DNA from: Ktedonobacteraceae bacterium
GTDB taxonomy: Bacteria; Chloroflexota; Ktedonobacteria; Ktedonobacterales; Ktedonobacteraceae
Direction: 5' to 3'
Length of the DNA: 64,000 bases
Assembly: GCA_035653615.1 (NCBI GenBank)
Contig: DASRBN010000037.1
Coordinates: forward strand, 361,350 to 425,349
The notes under the pieces are model-generated. The model was not told the origin of the DNA. It saw only the letters and a list, made by a program, of their open reading frames with translations, and searched no databases. The translations under genes and the position numbers were made by a program. Positions 54,814 to 63,869 of this stretch are shown in pieces. How positions within the stretch are numbered: position 1 is the first letter of the stretch; each line of letters begins with the position of its first letter.

Positions 54814-56853
54814 ATGAAGAAGACGGAAGGAGCATCCCGGGATATGCACGAGGGACCGAAGCCACTGTTACGTGTGTATACCTTTGGCGCATTTGAGCTG
54901 GTCTGGCATGCGACTCCCTCAACAGCAGAAGCGCTTTGGGAGAGTCGCACCTCGGCACGGACGCTGTTCAAGCTCTTGCTCTGCGCACCTGGACGCCAGG
55001 CGCCCAAAAGTGTACTGGCAGGGATTCTCTGGCCCGAGGTCGATGAAGAGCGGGCGCGGGAGTCCTTACGTTCCGCCTGCAAGGTGTTGCGTAAAGTCTT
55101 GCGTACCGCCAGCGGCGAGGAACTCCTCGATCAGCGTACCCCCGGTGAGATCCTGCATCTGGCAGAGCATGCGCGTCTGTGGGTCGACGCGGATGCTTTT
55201 GAAGAACTGGCAGCGCGGGCGAGCCGGGCGACCTCAGAGGATGCAGCACTTTCTCTATGGGAAGAAGCCAGCGCCTTGTTGCGCGGCGAGTTTTTCGCCG
55301 AGGATCAAAGTGCCGAGTGGGCTCATCATAGGTTGGTCAAAAAGCGACAACAGGAGCTGTGGTTGGCGCGCTGCCGCATGATCCGGCACCTGGCAGACCT
55401 GTATGTCCGGCGCGGGCAAACGAGCCTGGCAGAAGAGATGTTAGAGTCACACCTGCTTCACTTTCCCACCGACCAGGATGCGCTGTACCGCTTGCTGCTC
55501 CTCCTGGAACAGCAGGGCTGCTTTGAACAGGCCAGCATCCTCTATGAGCGAACCAGGCGCACGCTGGAAGCCCGTGGGAAACAGCCAACTCACCATGTGC
55601 GCCAGCTCTACGAGGGCTTCCAGCAAGCGGTTTCCTCTCGCGCGCGCACGCTCTCTTCACGGATGGAGGGACCTTCACCAGGAACAGCACTCACGGTGGC
55701 AAAGCAGGCTCGCCCTGCTCTCCCAAGAGGTGGGCTGCAAGGTTCAAAAAAGGGGCGGGCGAGTACCGTCAGTCAGGTGTTATCCCTGCTGGGAACAGAT
55801 GGGCGACCCGATACTCCCCTCAATGTCTTGCGCGCACTGCTAGAGCCAGAGGAGGAGGAAACACAAGACATGTCGCAGCTCTCTCGTCGCCAACTTTTAG
55901 AATTAGGGATAGCCGCGCTGATCAGCCGCCTGGCGCAACTCGACGGCACACGTATCTCAGCAGTAGAACGGGAAGCATTGGGGCGTGCATTGGGTCAGAG
56001 TATCGCCGATGGGTGGAAACTGTTTCACACCGCTGGGAACGTAGAAGTCCTTGCGGTGGGTCAACTGCAACTCTCTCTAATTCACCAAGCCCATGCTCTC
56101 CTTCGCCCGTCTACGCGATCGTACCTGTATGCGGGAGCCTACGGATTGATAGGCTCCGCGCTCCATCTCCAGGAGCGTGAAGAGGAGGCCCTCCATGCCT
56201 ATCATCATGCCTACCATGCAGCAACGGCGACTGGTGATCCCTGGTATATCGCACAAAATCTCATCTCCCAAGCTGACGCGTATCAATCGCTTGGTCGTTT
56301 AGCAGAGTCCATCCAAACGCTCGAAGAAGCACTCGGGTATTTGGGACAGACGGAGGAAGAACACCGACGAACACGAGCACATCTCCTTGGCTGCTGGGCG
56401 GATGCCGCTCTCACAATGGGGGACTATTCGCTTGCTCAGCACAAGTTGGATGAATCTGCCATCTATCTTGAGCGTTTGAGTGCCAGCGAGGAGTTCGATC
56501 GTGGGAGCTGGTTACACCTTGCAGGAAAGTATGCTTTTGCAACCGGAAACTATCCGACTGCCATTGCCTATTTTGAGCAAGCCCTGACCGAGGCGGAGGA
56601 GGATTGGTTGATTCGCCGCATCCTCGTTTTGCTCCCGAAGATGGCAGCATATGCCTGTGAAGGAGATCTTGATGCCTGCGCCTCTACAGCAGAGGCAGCC
56701 TCATCTGCTCTTGGCGCCCTCAATGCGTCTTCGATGAACCGGACCTTTACGATGACTACCCAAGAGATTCTGAAGGCTTTTCCCAATGATACCCGCCTTC
56801 AGTCACTGATGAGAGATGCCCAGCATCACTTGCCTATCCAGGCAAGTTCTTAA
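54814..56853 (+). CDS. SARP-like regulator: winged helix + BTAD + TPR region
   Basis: A 679-residue putative transcriptional activator. Residues about 15-110 look like an OmpR-type DNA-binding domain (LRVYTFGAFELVW, SVLAGILWPEVDEERARESLRSACKVLRKVL). The bacterial transcriptional activator domain follows (DADAFEELAARA, GEFFAEDQSAEWAHHRLVKKRQ, about 115-270). The C-terminal about 300 residues are TPR-like helical repeats (SALHLQEREEEALHAYHHAYH and ATGNYPTAIAYFEQALTEA). A later in-frame ATG at 54844 is an alternative start. It is the largest regulator on the accessory element. Confidence 0.82.
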   Translation: MKKTEGASRDMHEGPKPLLRVYTFGAFELVWHATPSTAEALWESRTSARTLFKLLLCAPGRQAPKSVLAGILWPEVDEERARESLRSACKVLRKVLRTASGEELLDQRTPGEILHLAEHARLWVDADAFEELAARASRATSEDAALSLWEEASALLRGEFFAEDQSAEWAHHRLVKKRQQELWLARCRMIRHLADLYVRRGQTSLAEEMLESHLLHFPTDQDALYRLLLLLEQQGCFEQASILYERTRRTLEARGKQPTHHVRQLYEGFQQAVSSRARTLSSRMEGPSPGTALTVAKQARPALPRGGLQGSKKGRASTVSQVLSLLGTDGRPDTPLNVLRALLEPEEEETQDMSQLSRRQLLELGIAALISRLAQLDGTRISAVEREALGRALGQSIADGWKLFHTAGNVEVLAVGQLQLSLIHQAHALLRPSTRSYLYAGAYGLIGSALHLQEREEEALHAYHHAYHAATATGDPWYIAQNLISQADAYQSLGRLAESIQTLEEALGYLGQTEEEHRRTRAHLLGCWADAALTMGDYSLAQHKLDESAIYLERLSASEEFDRGSWLHLAGKYAFATGNYPTAIAYFEQALTEAEEDWLIRRILVLLPKMAAYACEGDLDACASTAEAASSALGALNASSMNRTFTMTTQEILKAFPNDTRLQSLMRDAQHHLPIQASS

Positions 56854-56873
56854 CTTCAGCCTTCTTCTTCCAC

Positions 56874-57869
56874 TCATGGGCGTTTCTCAACGAGCAGCAA
56901 TCCTCCCTCACACTCTTCACACCACATGCGACTCGTCCCTCCCCATTGCTGGACACACCATTGTCCTACCATTTCCAATTTCGTGCGAGTAAACACCTGC
57001 TTATGTTCGTAAATCACCTCTGGTTCTTGTTCGTAAGGTACAACGAGAATTAAACGATGCTTAGCCACTTTCAGCAAGTTGTGCAGCACCCGATCCATTT
57101 CTTGTTCGGTAAAGTGTTCGATCACTCCGATCGCAGTAACCGTATCAAATTGGCCAATGGTCTCAAAGTGTTCGCTGAGAAGGTCAGCCTGGAGAAACTG
57201 CACCTGGGGAAGGTGCCACTCTTCCGCCAGTACCCTGGCCGTGGGAAACATGCCTGTTTGGATATCGACTCCCACCACATGGGTCATAAACGGCATGCGC
57301 TCGGCAATCACCAGTGGAAGCAGCCCAGATTCACAACCTGCATCGAGGAATGTTTCTCCAACACATAATTCGCACACGCGTTGATACCAGGTGGCAAACA
57401 CACCAATTGTAGCGTAGTAATCGAACACAGGCGGCGTGCGGGCCGTTGACAGAAACAACAGAAAACGCTGCAAGGTTTTTGCCCCGTAAGCATACCAGGC
57501 CGCGCGAGCATCGTTGGGGAAGAATGAACCGATAATGCCACTGAGGATTTTCCCATACGCACTTGATCGATCGAGCAGACCCAAAGGCTGGAGCTCGTAC
57601 ATGAGGTAGTGTTTGATATCGGCGTTCATCTCCTCTTGCCCAAAGAAATGGACGAGGATCAGTGATGGAGCCTCCTTGCGTGTGAAAAGCAAGAAGTGCC
57701 TCGTTTCCTGGACCTGATATCCACCCTCGGCAAATTGCCGCTTGAGCGAGGTACGATTAGCCTTATTTCCGTTGACGACAATGAGATCATCGACGAGAAC
57801 GCTGCGCTCCCGAATGGAAACCTTTCTGGCTTGAGGAGTCGCTATCTGAAGAGGTTTATTATCGACCAT
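56874..57869 (-). CDS. Class I SAM-dependent methyltransferase with extra N-terminal domain
   Basis: A 331-residue protein. The C-terminal about 190 residues are a Rossmann methyltransferase with motif I FLDAGCESGLLPLVIAER, acidic residue in VVGVDIQTG and FDTVTAIGVIEHF. The first about 130 residues have no family I recognise (DDLIVVNGNKANRTSLKRQF, FFGQEEMNADIKHYLMYEL) and may recognise the acceptor. AAAGGGG lies 5 nt before ATG. It is convergent with the SARP-like gene. Acceptor unknown. Confidence 0.78.
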   Translation of the reverse strand: MVDNKPLQIATPQARKVSIRERSVLVDDLIVVNGNKANRTSLKRQFAEGGYQVQETRHFLLFTRKEAPSLILVHFFGQEEMNADIKHYLMYELQPLGLLDRSSAYGKILSGIIGSFFPNDARAAWYAYGAKTLQRFLLFLSTARTPPVFDYYATIGVFATWYQRVCELCVGETFLDAGCESGLLPLVIAERMPFMTHVVGVDIQTGMFPTARVLAEEWHLPQVQFLQADLLSEHFETIGQFDTVTAIGVIEHFTEQEMDRVLHNLLKVAKHRLILVVPYEQEPEVIYEHKQVFTRTKLEMVGQWCVQQWGGTSRMWCEECEGGLLLVEKRP

Positions 57870-58021
57870 GCAATCCCCTTTACACTAATCACGGGTTCGT
57901 TGTGTTGAGTCCTTCTTTGAGTATTGTATCATGTCCCTTAGCGGTATTCCTGTTCCCTATGGAAACGGCAATTCTGAGACTGATGATAAGTATCTATGCC
58001 GATACCGACGCCACACACTCG

Positions 58022-58083
58022 TGTCTGACATCGTTCTAGCAAATTGCACTGCTGTCTGACACGATAGCTCTGACTGTCAGACA
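58022..58083. promoter_or_regulatory. Cluster of three TGTC(T/A)GACA palindromes
   Basis: TGTCTGACA 58022-58030, TGTCTGACA 58053-58061 and TGTCAGACA 58075-58083. Centres are 58026, 58057 and 58079: 31 and 22 bp apart, the same as in the cluster at 51,421. It lies in the 400-bp gap upstream of the methyltransferase gene and downstream of the HTH gene. Confidence 0.75.
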
Positions 58084-58274
58084 GGCTTGGGCTGCCCATC
58101 AGCAATAGTGTAGTCGCTGGTACCGTTTTGTACCCTGCGCACCAATTTGAGAAGGAAAGTGGATACGAGTTATGAAAGAAGAGACGATACCGCGGAGGCT
58201 TAGGAACAGCGCCGAGAGGATCGTTCCTTTTCTTAATCACCGAATCCTTATAACTGAAGAGCCATTATACTTCT

Positions 58275-59000
58275 CTATGAGGTAGTTGTCTCCTCTCCAT
58301 GCATCTCCGGAGAAACAGCATGCGGGCACTGCGCGCAGGGAGTATAGGAAACCTGTTGCTGCTGCCAGTAGCGGACGAGCGCCTCTTGCTGCTCCGGAGT
58401 GATCCACCATTCGTGCGCATTACGCATGGCGTTGTCTCGTGCAATAATCGTGAGGGTGATCTGTTGCTCCTCGTACAACTTCTTGACGCGATTCACTTTC
58501 ATCTGATGCCGCTGCGCGAACGCCGCGACAGTCATCGACCCAGACGGCAAGCCCCTCTTGTCTAGCACCGAAAACAATCGATTCGCCGTCCTTGATAAAG
58601 GGAAACCCATGAACAGCCGAGCCATGTCGTGAGGCTCGAGGAATAGCTGCTGTTCTGAATCGGTTGCATGGGTGTTCGCCCGAACTGTGGCGGTGAACAG
58701 CGTCAGTAGGGAATCAACCCGCTCCCGAAGGAGGTGAACCTGCTCGGTGAGTTCTTGCACTTCATGGACAAGCTGTTCGTGACGATCAGCCGAGGAGAGA
58801 GCTGGCAATCCTTGCCGCTCTTTCCAGGCCAGGACATCGTCATAGGCGATCCGCAGCTTGTTGCTCCTGGCGTGAGATGCGACCAGCTCACCTCGATCTA
58901 TCATACGGTAAATAGTACGAGGGTTGACACCCATCAAGGCTGCCGCCTCTGTTCCTGTGAGATATTTTCGTCCCTCGTATTCGTGCTGCTCTTTTCTCAT
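58275..59000 (-). CDS. DNA-binding protein with excisionase/MerR-like HTH and second helical domain
   Basis: A 241-residue protein. The N-terminus has an excisionase-family HTH (YLTGTEAAALMGVNPRTIYRM, then VLAWKERQ). A coiled coil (LVHEVQELTEQVHLLRERVDSLL) follows, then a C-terminal region with a possible second HTH (MTVAAFAQRHQMKVNRVKKLYEE, WWITPEQQEALVRYW) and a CAQC pair near the end. It begins about 275 bp from the TGTCATGACA arrays, making it a candidate binder. It could be a replication, partition or excision factor. Confidence 0.72.
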   Translation of the reverse strand: MRKEQHEYEGRKYLTGTEAAALMGVNPRTIYRMIDRGELVASHARSNKLRIAYDDVLAWKERQGLPALSSADRHEQLVHEVQELTEQVHLLRERVDSLLTLFTATVRANTHATDSEQQLFLEPHDMARLFMGFPLSRTANRLFSVLDKRGLPSGSMTVAAFAQRHQMKVNRVKKLYEEQQITLTIIARDNAMRNAHEWWITPEQQEALVRYWQQQQVSYTPCAQCPHAVSPEMHGEETTTS

Positions 59001-59273
59001 GGCGTTTCCTATTTCCCATGTCTCCGGTTAGTGAGAGTCACCGCCCTCCACATCTTGCCTGAGTGTTCTTGCCACTTCTTTCATTCGTCTTGCCACATCA
59101 CCTGCGGTGCTCTCTCCTCTTCGTCATGCTTCCCGCTCACTACTGTAGCAGAAAAGATGGCAGATAGCTGTTAGTTTTCACCCAACTTTTTCCAGGAAAT
59201 TGGTCAAGGCGCCAGATTTGTTCTTTACCCTGATCTGTCAGAAGCCTGGAGACTGATTCTTTATCAACAGATG

Positions 59274-59619
59274 CGTCATGATACGTCGCGCCTGAGCAGA
59301 CTGTGCAGCAGGTTCGTTGTCATGGCAAGTCTTTAGGAGTTGTCCTAGTTCCCAGCACCTTGTCATGACGGGTGCGTGTATCACCCTAGCCCGGCAGATA
59401 CCCCTGTCATGACAGGTCCTCGCAACGGAGGTATCTACGTCTCCTCTTCCTTTGGGCGTGTTGCTTCATCATCGTCTCTTGTCGTGGCAGATCACCTCCT
59501 CTTGCGTATCCGCCAGCTATGCGGTCATGACACGTCGCTCACTGCTGCTCTTCTCTCTGGTGACATGGTCATGACAGACCCCCTTTCTTCACCTCTGCCC
59601 CTTTCTCGCTGTCATGACA
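59274..59619. promoter_or_regulatory. Two arrays of four TGTCATGACA palindromes at 43-44 bp spacing
   Basis: Array A has CGTCATGATA 59274, TGTCATGGCA 59318, TGTCATGACG 59361 and TGTCATGACA 59405. Array B has TGTCGTGGCA 59480, GGTCATGACA 59523, GGTCATGACA 59567 and TGTCATGACA 59610. Start-to-start spacing is 44, 43, 44, then 75, then 43, 44, 43 bp. These are close to four helical turns within arrays and seven between them, so all sites share one DNA face. The layout resembles an iteron origin, centromere or multi-site operator. Confidence 0.82.
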
Positions 59620-59630
59620 TGTCTATCTTT

Positions 59631-59710
59631 TAGAGAAAACTAACACATATAAGTTTAAAATCAACACGTATCATTTGAAAATTTCCTAAATATATGTTAT
59701 AAGACCTGTA
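59631..59710. other. AT-rich stretch next to palindrome arrays
   Basis: About 80 bp, strongly AT-rich compared with its surroundings, starting 12 bp after the last palindrome. It contains ATCAACACGTATCAT (59660-59674) and TATATGTTATAAG. Such a stretch beside repeated protein sites is what a DNA-unwinding element looks like; a promoter is the alternative. Confidence 0.55.
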
Positions 59711-59720
59711 TACTGTTGTG

Positions 59721-59871
59721 GTCTGACTCCGCCCAAAGGGAGTTACAGTACGGGCCGCTGTGCCAGTGGGGCAACCCCTGGAAAGGCTCAGGTGAGGGTC
59801 TGACTCCGCCCAAAGGGAGTTACAGTACGGGCCGCTGTGCCAGCGTGGGCAACCCCTGGAAAGGCTCAGGT
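59721..59871. repeat. Two tandem copies of a 73-74 bp unit, period 77 bp
   Basis: Copies at 59721-59793 and 59798-59871 differ only around GTGGGG/CGTGGGC. Each begins GTCTGACTCCGCCC, forming a small hairpin ACTCC/GGAGT, and ends CCCCTGGAAAGGCTCAGGT. No coding frame is likely. They may be a duplicated structured RNA or further protein-binding sites, as GTCTGAC resembles a half of the TGTCWGACA motif. Confidence 0.8.
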
Positions 59872-60279
59872 CATCTCATCCTTGATGAGCGCCGGAGGTC
59901 TCCCTGCTAGGGAGATCAGAGCAACTGTCGTACTCGTCGCGTGATTTGGTAGTACAGTAGCGGAAACTGTCATTGGAGCAGGTCCTCGGAGCGAGACATC
60001 GTCGTGCGTGCCTGCCACAGATGAGCGTCCTGTGGCAGGGAGGAAAGCGTTGCTGTGTCTTTGGAGGTCGGTGCCTCGGCTCTTCGTTGGAAACCAGCTG
60101 CGGTGGGAATGCTCCGATATGGAATTCTAAACAGCAGTTCAGGTGAACCGCTGAAATGCCAGGGGCGAGTGAGGCCCCGTATACGCCTCGCTGGGTCGCC
60201 AGCACAGTATTACGTACAAGTTTGAACCTGCCTATTGGAAACCGTAGAGTTACCTACCTGAAAAGAGAGGAGGGAGTCC
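59872..60279. other. Intergenic region before second integrase gene
   Basis: About 400 bp. It has one short hairpin TCTCCCT/AGGGAGA (59899-59915) and GAGAGGAGGG before ATG 60280. No gene recognised. Confidence 0.4.
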
Positions 60280-61176
60280 ATGGGAGCCCACCGAAAGAGT
60301 ATCGTGAAAGAGGCTGTCGACCGCCTGGAAGAGAAAATGGCTATCCGCCAGAGCCGCGGCAAGGCCAAAGCGGCGCTGCGTGCCGCTAAGGAAATGGGCT
60401 GGACCGGCAGCACGGAACGGATTCACTCCTTCAAAACCCGTTCCGTGTATCAGGGCCACGTGGTGCGTTTCGTCCGCTGGGTGCGCACCACCTATCAAAT
60501 CAAAGACCTCGCGCAAGTGGATGCCCGCGCCGACGAGTTGGCTACACGCTACCTGCAATGGCATCTGGAGGAGGGCAAAAGCGCCTACACCCTGCAGGCG
60601 GAGCGTTCAGCCCTGCGGCTCTTCTTTGGCGACCGCTCCTTGGCGCAGCAGGTCGTGCTTCCCCGCCGAACCAGGGCGACCATTACTCGTTCAAGAGGCA
60701 TCGCCGCCCATGATCGCCACTTCCAAGCGGCCAATTGGCAGCCGCTCTTGCGGTTTCTCCAGGCCACAGGCTTACGCCGTAACGAGGTCCGTCTGCTGCT
60801 GGTGTGTGACATCGTGGCCTGTGAGCCCGAAGGCGACTATCAAGGGCAGACCACGGTGAAGGTCAGGAACGGTAAGGGCGGCAAGTCTCGCACTGTGCCC
60901 GTCCTGATGGGGCATGAGCGGGACGTCCTCTGTCTGAGGGAGGGTCGCCAGGACGATGAGCCGGTCTTTGCGCGCATCCCGAAGCACCTGGATGTGCATA
61001 GCTATCGTCGCGCCTATGCGCAGGCCCTCTATCTCTCGCTGGCACCTGGCCGCTCGTTACCCCCGCAGACGGGACGTCTCAGGCCGAGTACCTATGATAC
61101 GGGTGTGGTCATGGCCGTCTCAAAGGCTCTGGGCCATAGGCGCAAGGACGTGGTCCTCCACCACTACCTGCGCTGA
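60280..61176 (+). CDS. Tyrosine recombinase (second integrase)
   Basis: A 298-residue phage-integrase-family recombinase, distinct from the one at 44.4 kb. The core-binding region is TRSVYQGHVVRFVRWVRTTYQI. Catalytic residues are Arg in ATGLRRNEVRLLL, Lys in NGKGGKSRTVPV, HxxR in VHSYRRAYA, His in ALGHRRKDVV and Tyr in HHYLR at the extreme C-terminus. GAGAGGAGGG precedes ATG. It is followed 34 bp later by the broken helicase gene, so the two may have been an operon. Confidence 0.85.
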   Translation: MGAHRKSIVKEAVDRLEEKMAIRQSRGKAKAALRAAKEMGWTGSTERIHSFKTRSVYQGHVVRFVRWVRTTYQIKDLAQVDARADELATRYLQWHLEEGKSAYTLQAERSALRLFFGDRSLAQQVVLPRRTRATITRSRGIAAHDRHFQAANWQPLLRFLQATGLRRNEVRLLLVCDIVACEPEGDYQGQTTVKVRNGKGGKSRTVPVLMGHERDVLCLREGRQDDEPVFARIPKHLDVHSYRRAYAQALYLSLAPGRSLPPQTGRLRPSTYDTGVVMAVSKALGHRRKDVVLHHYLR

Positions 61177-61210
61177 AGGACGTGATCACACCTGAAAGTG
61201 AGCAACTGGC

Positions 61211-63869
61211 ATGGCACGTTATCTGCACCCAGAACTGGTCAATCATCTTGAAGAGATGCTGGTCGGCATCCAAGAAGCTCTTATTGAAGCGAGGCGGAAC
61301 GAGCCATACCATATCGCTCTCGACGGTGAGTTGCAGACTACGAGCGTCGCAGGCTCTACCTACCTCTTTACGCTCGCCGAAAACGACGACTGGGAACCGA
61401 GGCAGAATACCAGCGTCGCGATCTGGCTCGACCCTGCTGATCGAGCGCAGACGACGATGGGAACGATCCTCTCGACGTTCAATGGGCGGATCGTTCTCGT
61501 GACCGAAACTCTCCTCCCAGATCAGCTTCTGGCGAGACTCACCATGACCGAAGCGACGGCCTGGTTGCTGGAGAAACTGCAAGCAGCGCTGGTGGCCATC
61601 CAGCAGCGAGGGGAGACACCAGCGCAGATGGGGGCCAAAACCTTTGGGCTGCTGCCCTGCCGCGAAAGGCTGGGGCAGCCTGGCTTCCGCATCCCTTTCT
61701 TTGTCCCCACTGCTCAGCAGTGGCGTGCCATTGCCCTGGGCATGGAGAGCGAACGGGTCATCATCGCTGGCGCTCCTGGAACCGGCAAAACCGCAACGGA
61801 GGCGGCATTGATTATGGAGTGGCTGCATGCCGGGAAAACCGTGCTCCTGTTGGCACAGACGAACCGGGCACTCGACAGTGCTATGGCATGCCTGAGGAAT
61901 TTCTGTGTGCAAAGTGGCCTGGCGCACTTGGTACAGGATCACCGCCTCGTGCGTCTCGGCAAAACGAAGGACCTGGTGGGCGAGGCGTATCGTGACTTGA
62001 CAGTGGAAGGGATTGTTGAGCAACTTCGGGCCGGACAGATCCAGGAACGTGAGCACTTGCAAGAGATGCAAAGCGAACTGGAGAGCCGCCGGGCTCGCCT
62101 TGAGCAAACCGTGCCCAAACGCCGGGCCGCGTGGAAGAAGCAGCGAGAGCCACTGCAAAAGAGGCTCACAATTGCACAACAGGAACGAGCGACGCTCGAA
62201 ACACAGGAACGGAAATGGAACGAGTCGAGAACTAAGCGTCTTGACGGCATTCCAGCAGAACGGCAGGTTGCTCAGACCGAGCAGGAGACTGCTCAGCAAG
62301 CGCTCCAGGACTGGACAGCAACCCTCTCTGCGCTCATAGGGGCAGGGGACACCTGTCAGTGGAGGCTTGATCGGGCACGCGAAGAAGAGGTGGCGTTCTA
62401 CGGGAGGTCAGCCGCCAGTCGTCTTCTGCATCGTCTGCGTGGAATCACAGAAGAGTCGCTTGTTCGCCAGGTGGCAGAGTGTCGAGCGGCTCTTGTGGAA
62501 GCAGAGCAGGCCGTGGAAACGCATGAGCAGAAGCGCCTGGAGGTCACGCAGGCGGTCGAGCGAGCAAGTATGCGGCTTGCCGGTCTGGATGACGAAGAGC
62601 GCCATCTGCACGCCCAACTCCAACAGGCGACGACACCGTCCCCCCGGATGCAGGAACTCACGGCGCAGATCGACGAGGCTGAGCGGGCGGTGCAGCAGAT
62701 AGAGACAGAGGAAAGCGCGGCGGAAGAAGAGGTAAGGGAGATTCAGCGCGCCTCTCGTCGCCTCACGGAACGGATCGAGGAGATCGACGCTGAGCAGCGT
62801 GCCGCCTCACAGCGCGTGATTGCCGAGGCGCAACTCATCGGGGCCACGCTCACGGCGCTCACGACGAACCCCTCCCTCCGGGATCGCCTCTTTGACGCGG
62901 TCGTCATTGACGAGGCCTCCCTGGTCTCGCTGGCGCTGCTGCTGGTGGCAGTGACCCACGCCGCCCGGCATGTGGCCATCGTGGGAGATCCCAGGCAACT
63001 GGCCCCCATTGTCAAAGTGAAGGACGAGCGCGAAGCACCACATGCCATGCGCTGGTTGGGGACGGATCTCTTTGCCTATTTGATATTGGTGGCGAATTCA
63101 CAAATCCAGCTTGAACTGTGAGGAAGGAAGCTCATAATCACGCGCAGTTTGGCACTTCGCCACCAACATCTATTTGTCGGTGAGCCTGGCTGACGCAGAG
63201 GAGGGCAGGAACCAAGTCGTCTTTCTCTCACAGCAGTCACGTTTTCTCCCAGAAATCGCGGCACTGGTCTCTGAGTTGTTCTATGATGGGCGATTGCAGA
63301 ATCGCCTGGACCCAGACCGCATCCCGCTCCAACTCTCCCCGCACCCAGAGTGTCCCCTGCTGCTGGTGAACACGGGGGATCAGGATCGGGGCAAAGGGAA
63401 AGGCGGAGACAAAGTGTGCCGGGCCAAGCGGCCGACGAGTGGGAATACCGGCTCCAAGTACAATGAGTATCATGTACGGTGTGTCGTCCAGTTCGTCCGG
63501 ACACTCCAGCCCCAAGTGCCACCGCGCGAGTCCGGTGAGCCACACATCTGCGTGATTACTCCCTACGGGGCGCAGAAAAACAAGATACGCCAGGCCTTGC
63601 AGGCGCATCGTCTCCTCTCAGGAGTCCAGGTAGGGACGGTGCATAGTGCGCAAAGTGTAGAGTACCCCCTGTGTGATCTTCGACCTGGTGGAAGGATACA
63701 AGGTGCCCATCGAAGATTTCTCGCGGATGTCTGGGGGCAGAATGGGATCCCCACCAAGGCCACGCGGTTACTGAATGTCGCGAGTTCGCGTGCCAGCGAC
63801 AAGCTGATCTTTGTGGCCAATGTCGACTATATTCAGCAATGCGATCCGCGCCAGAGGCACCTGTGTTGA
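61211..63869 (+). pseudogene. SF1 (Upf1/Dna2-like) helicase gene broken by insertion and frameshifts
   Basis: The N-terminal part (61211-63121) has Walker A IIAGAPGTGKTATEAA, a long coiled-coil insertion (about residues 280-540) and Walker B/III AVVIDEASLVSLALLL, VAIVGDPRQLAPI. It is cut by the 89-bp element at 63082. The C-terminal part resumes in another frame (LSQQSRFLPEIAALV, ICVITPYGAQKNKIRQAL, VGTVHSAQSVEYP, RLLNVASSRASDKLIFVAN) and ends at 63869. Removing the element plus one TSD restores the frame. Between about 63,665 and 63,725 the expected residues VIFDLVEGYKVPIEDFS sit in the +1 frame, so two compensating shifts are also likely. Confidence 0.8.
63082..63170. mobile_element. 89-bp MITE-like insertion with terminal inverted repeats and 5-bp TSD
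   Basis: Terminal inverted repeats at 63082-63096 (GATATTGGTGGCGAA) and 63156-63170 match over 15 bp with one mismatch. TATTT flanks it on both sides (63077-63081 and 63171-63175). It has no coding capacity. Excision together with one TATTT joins the two halves of the helicase gene in frame (LFAYL, then SVSLADAEE). Confidence 0.8.
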
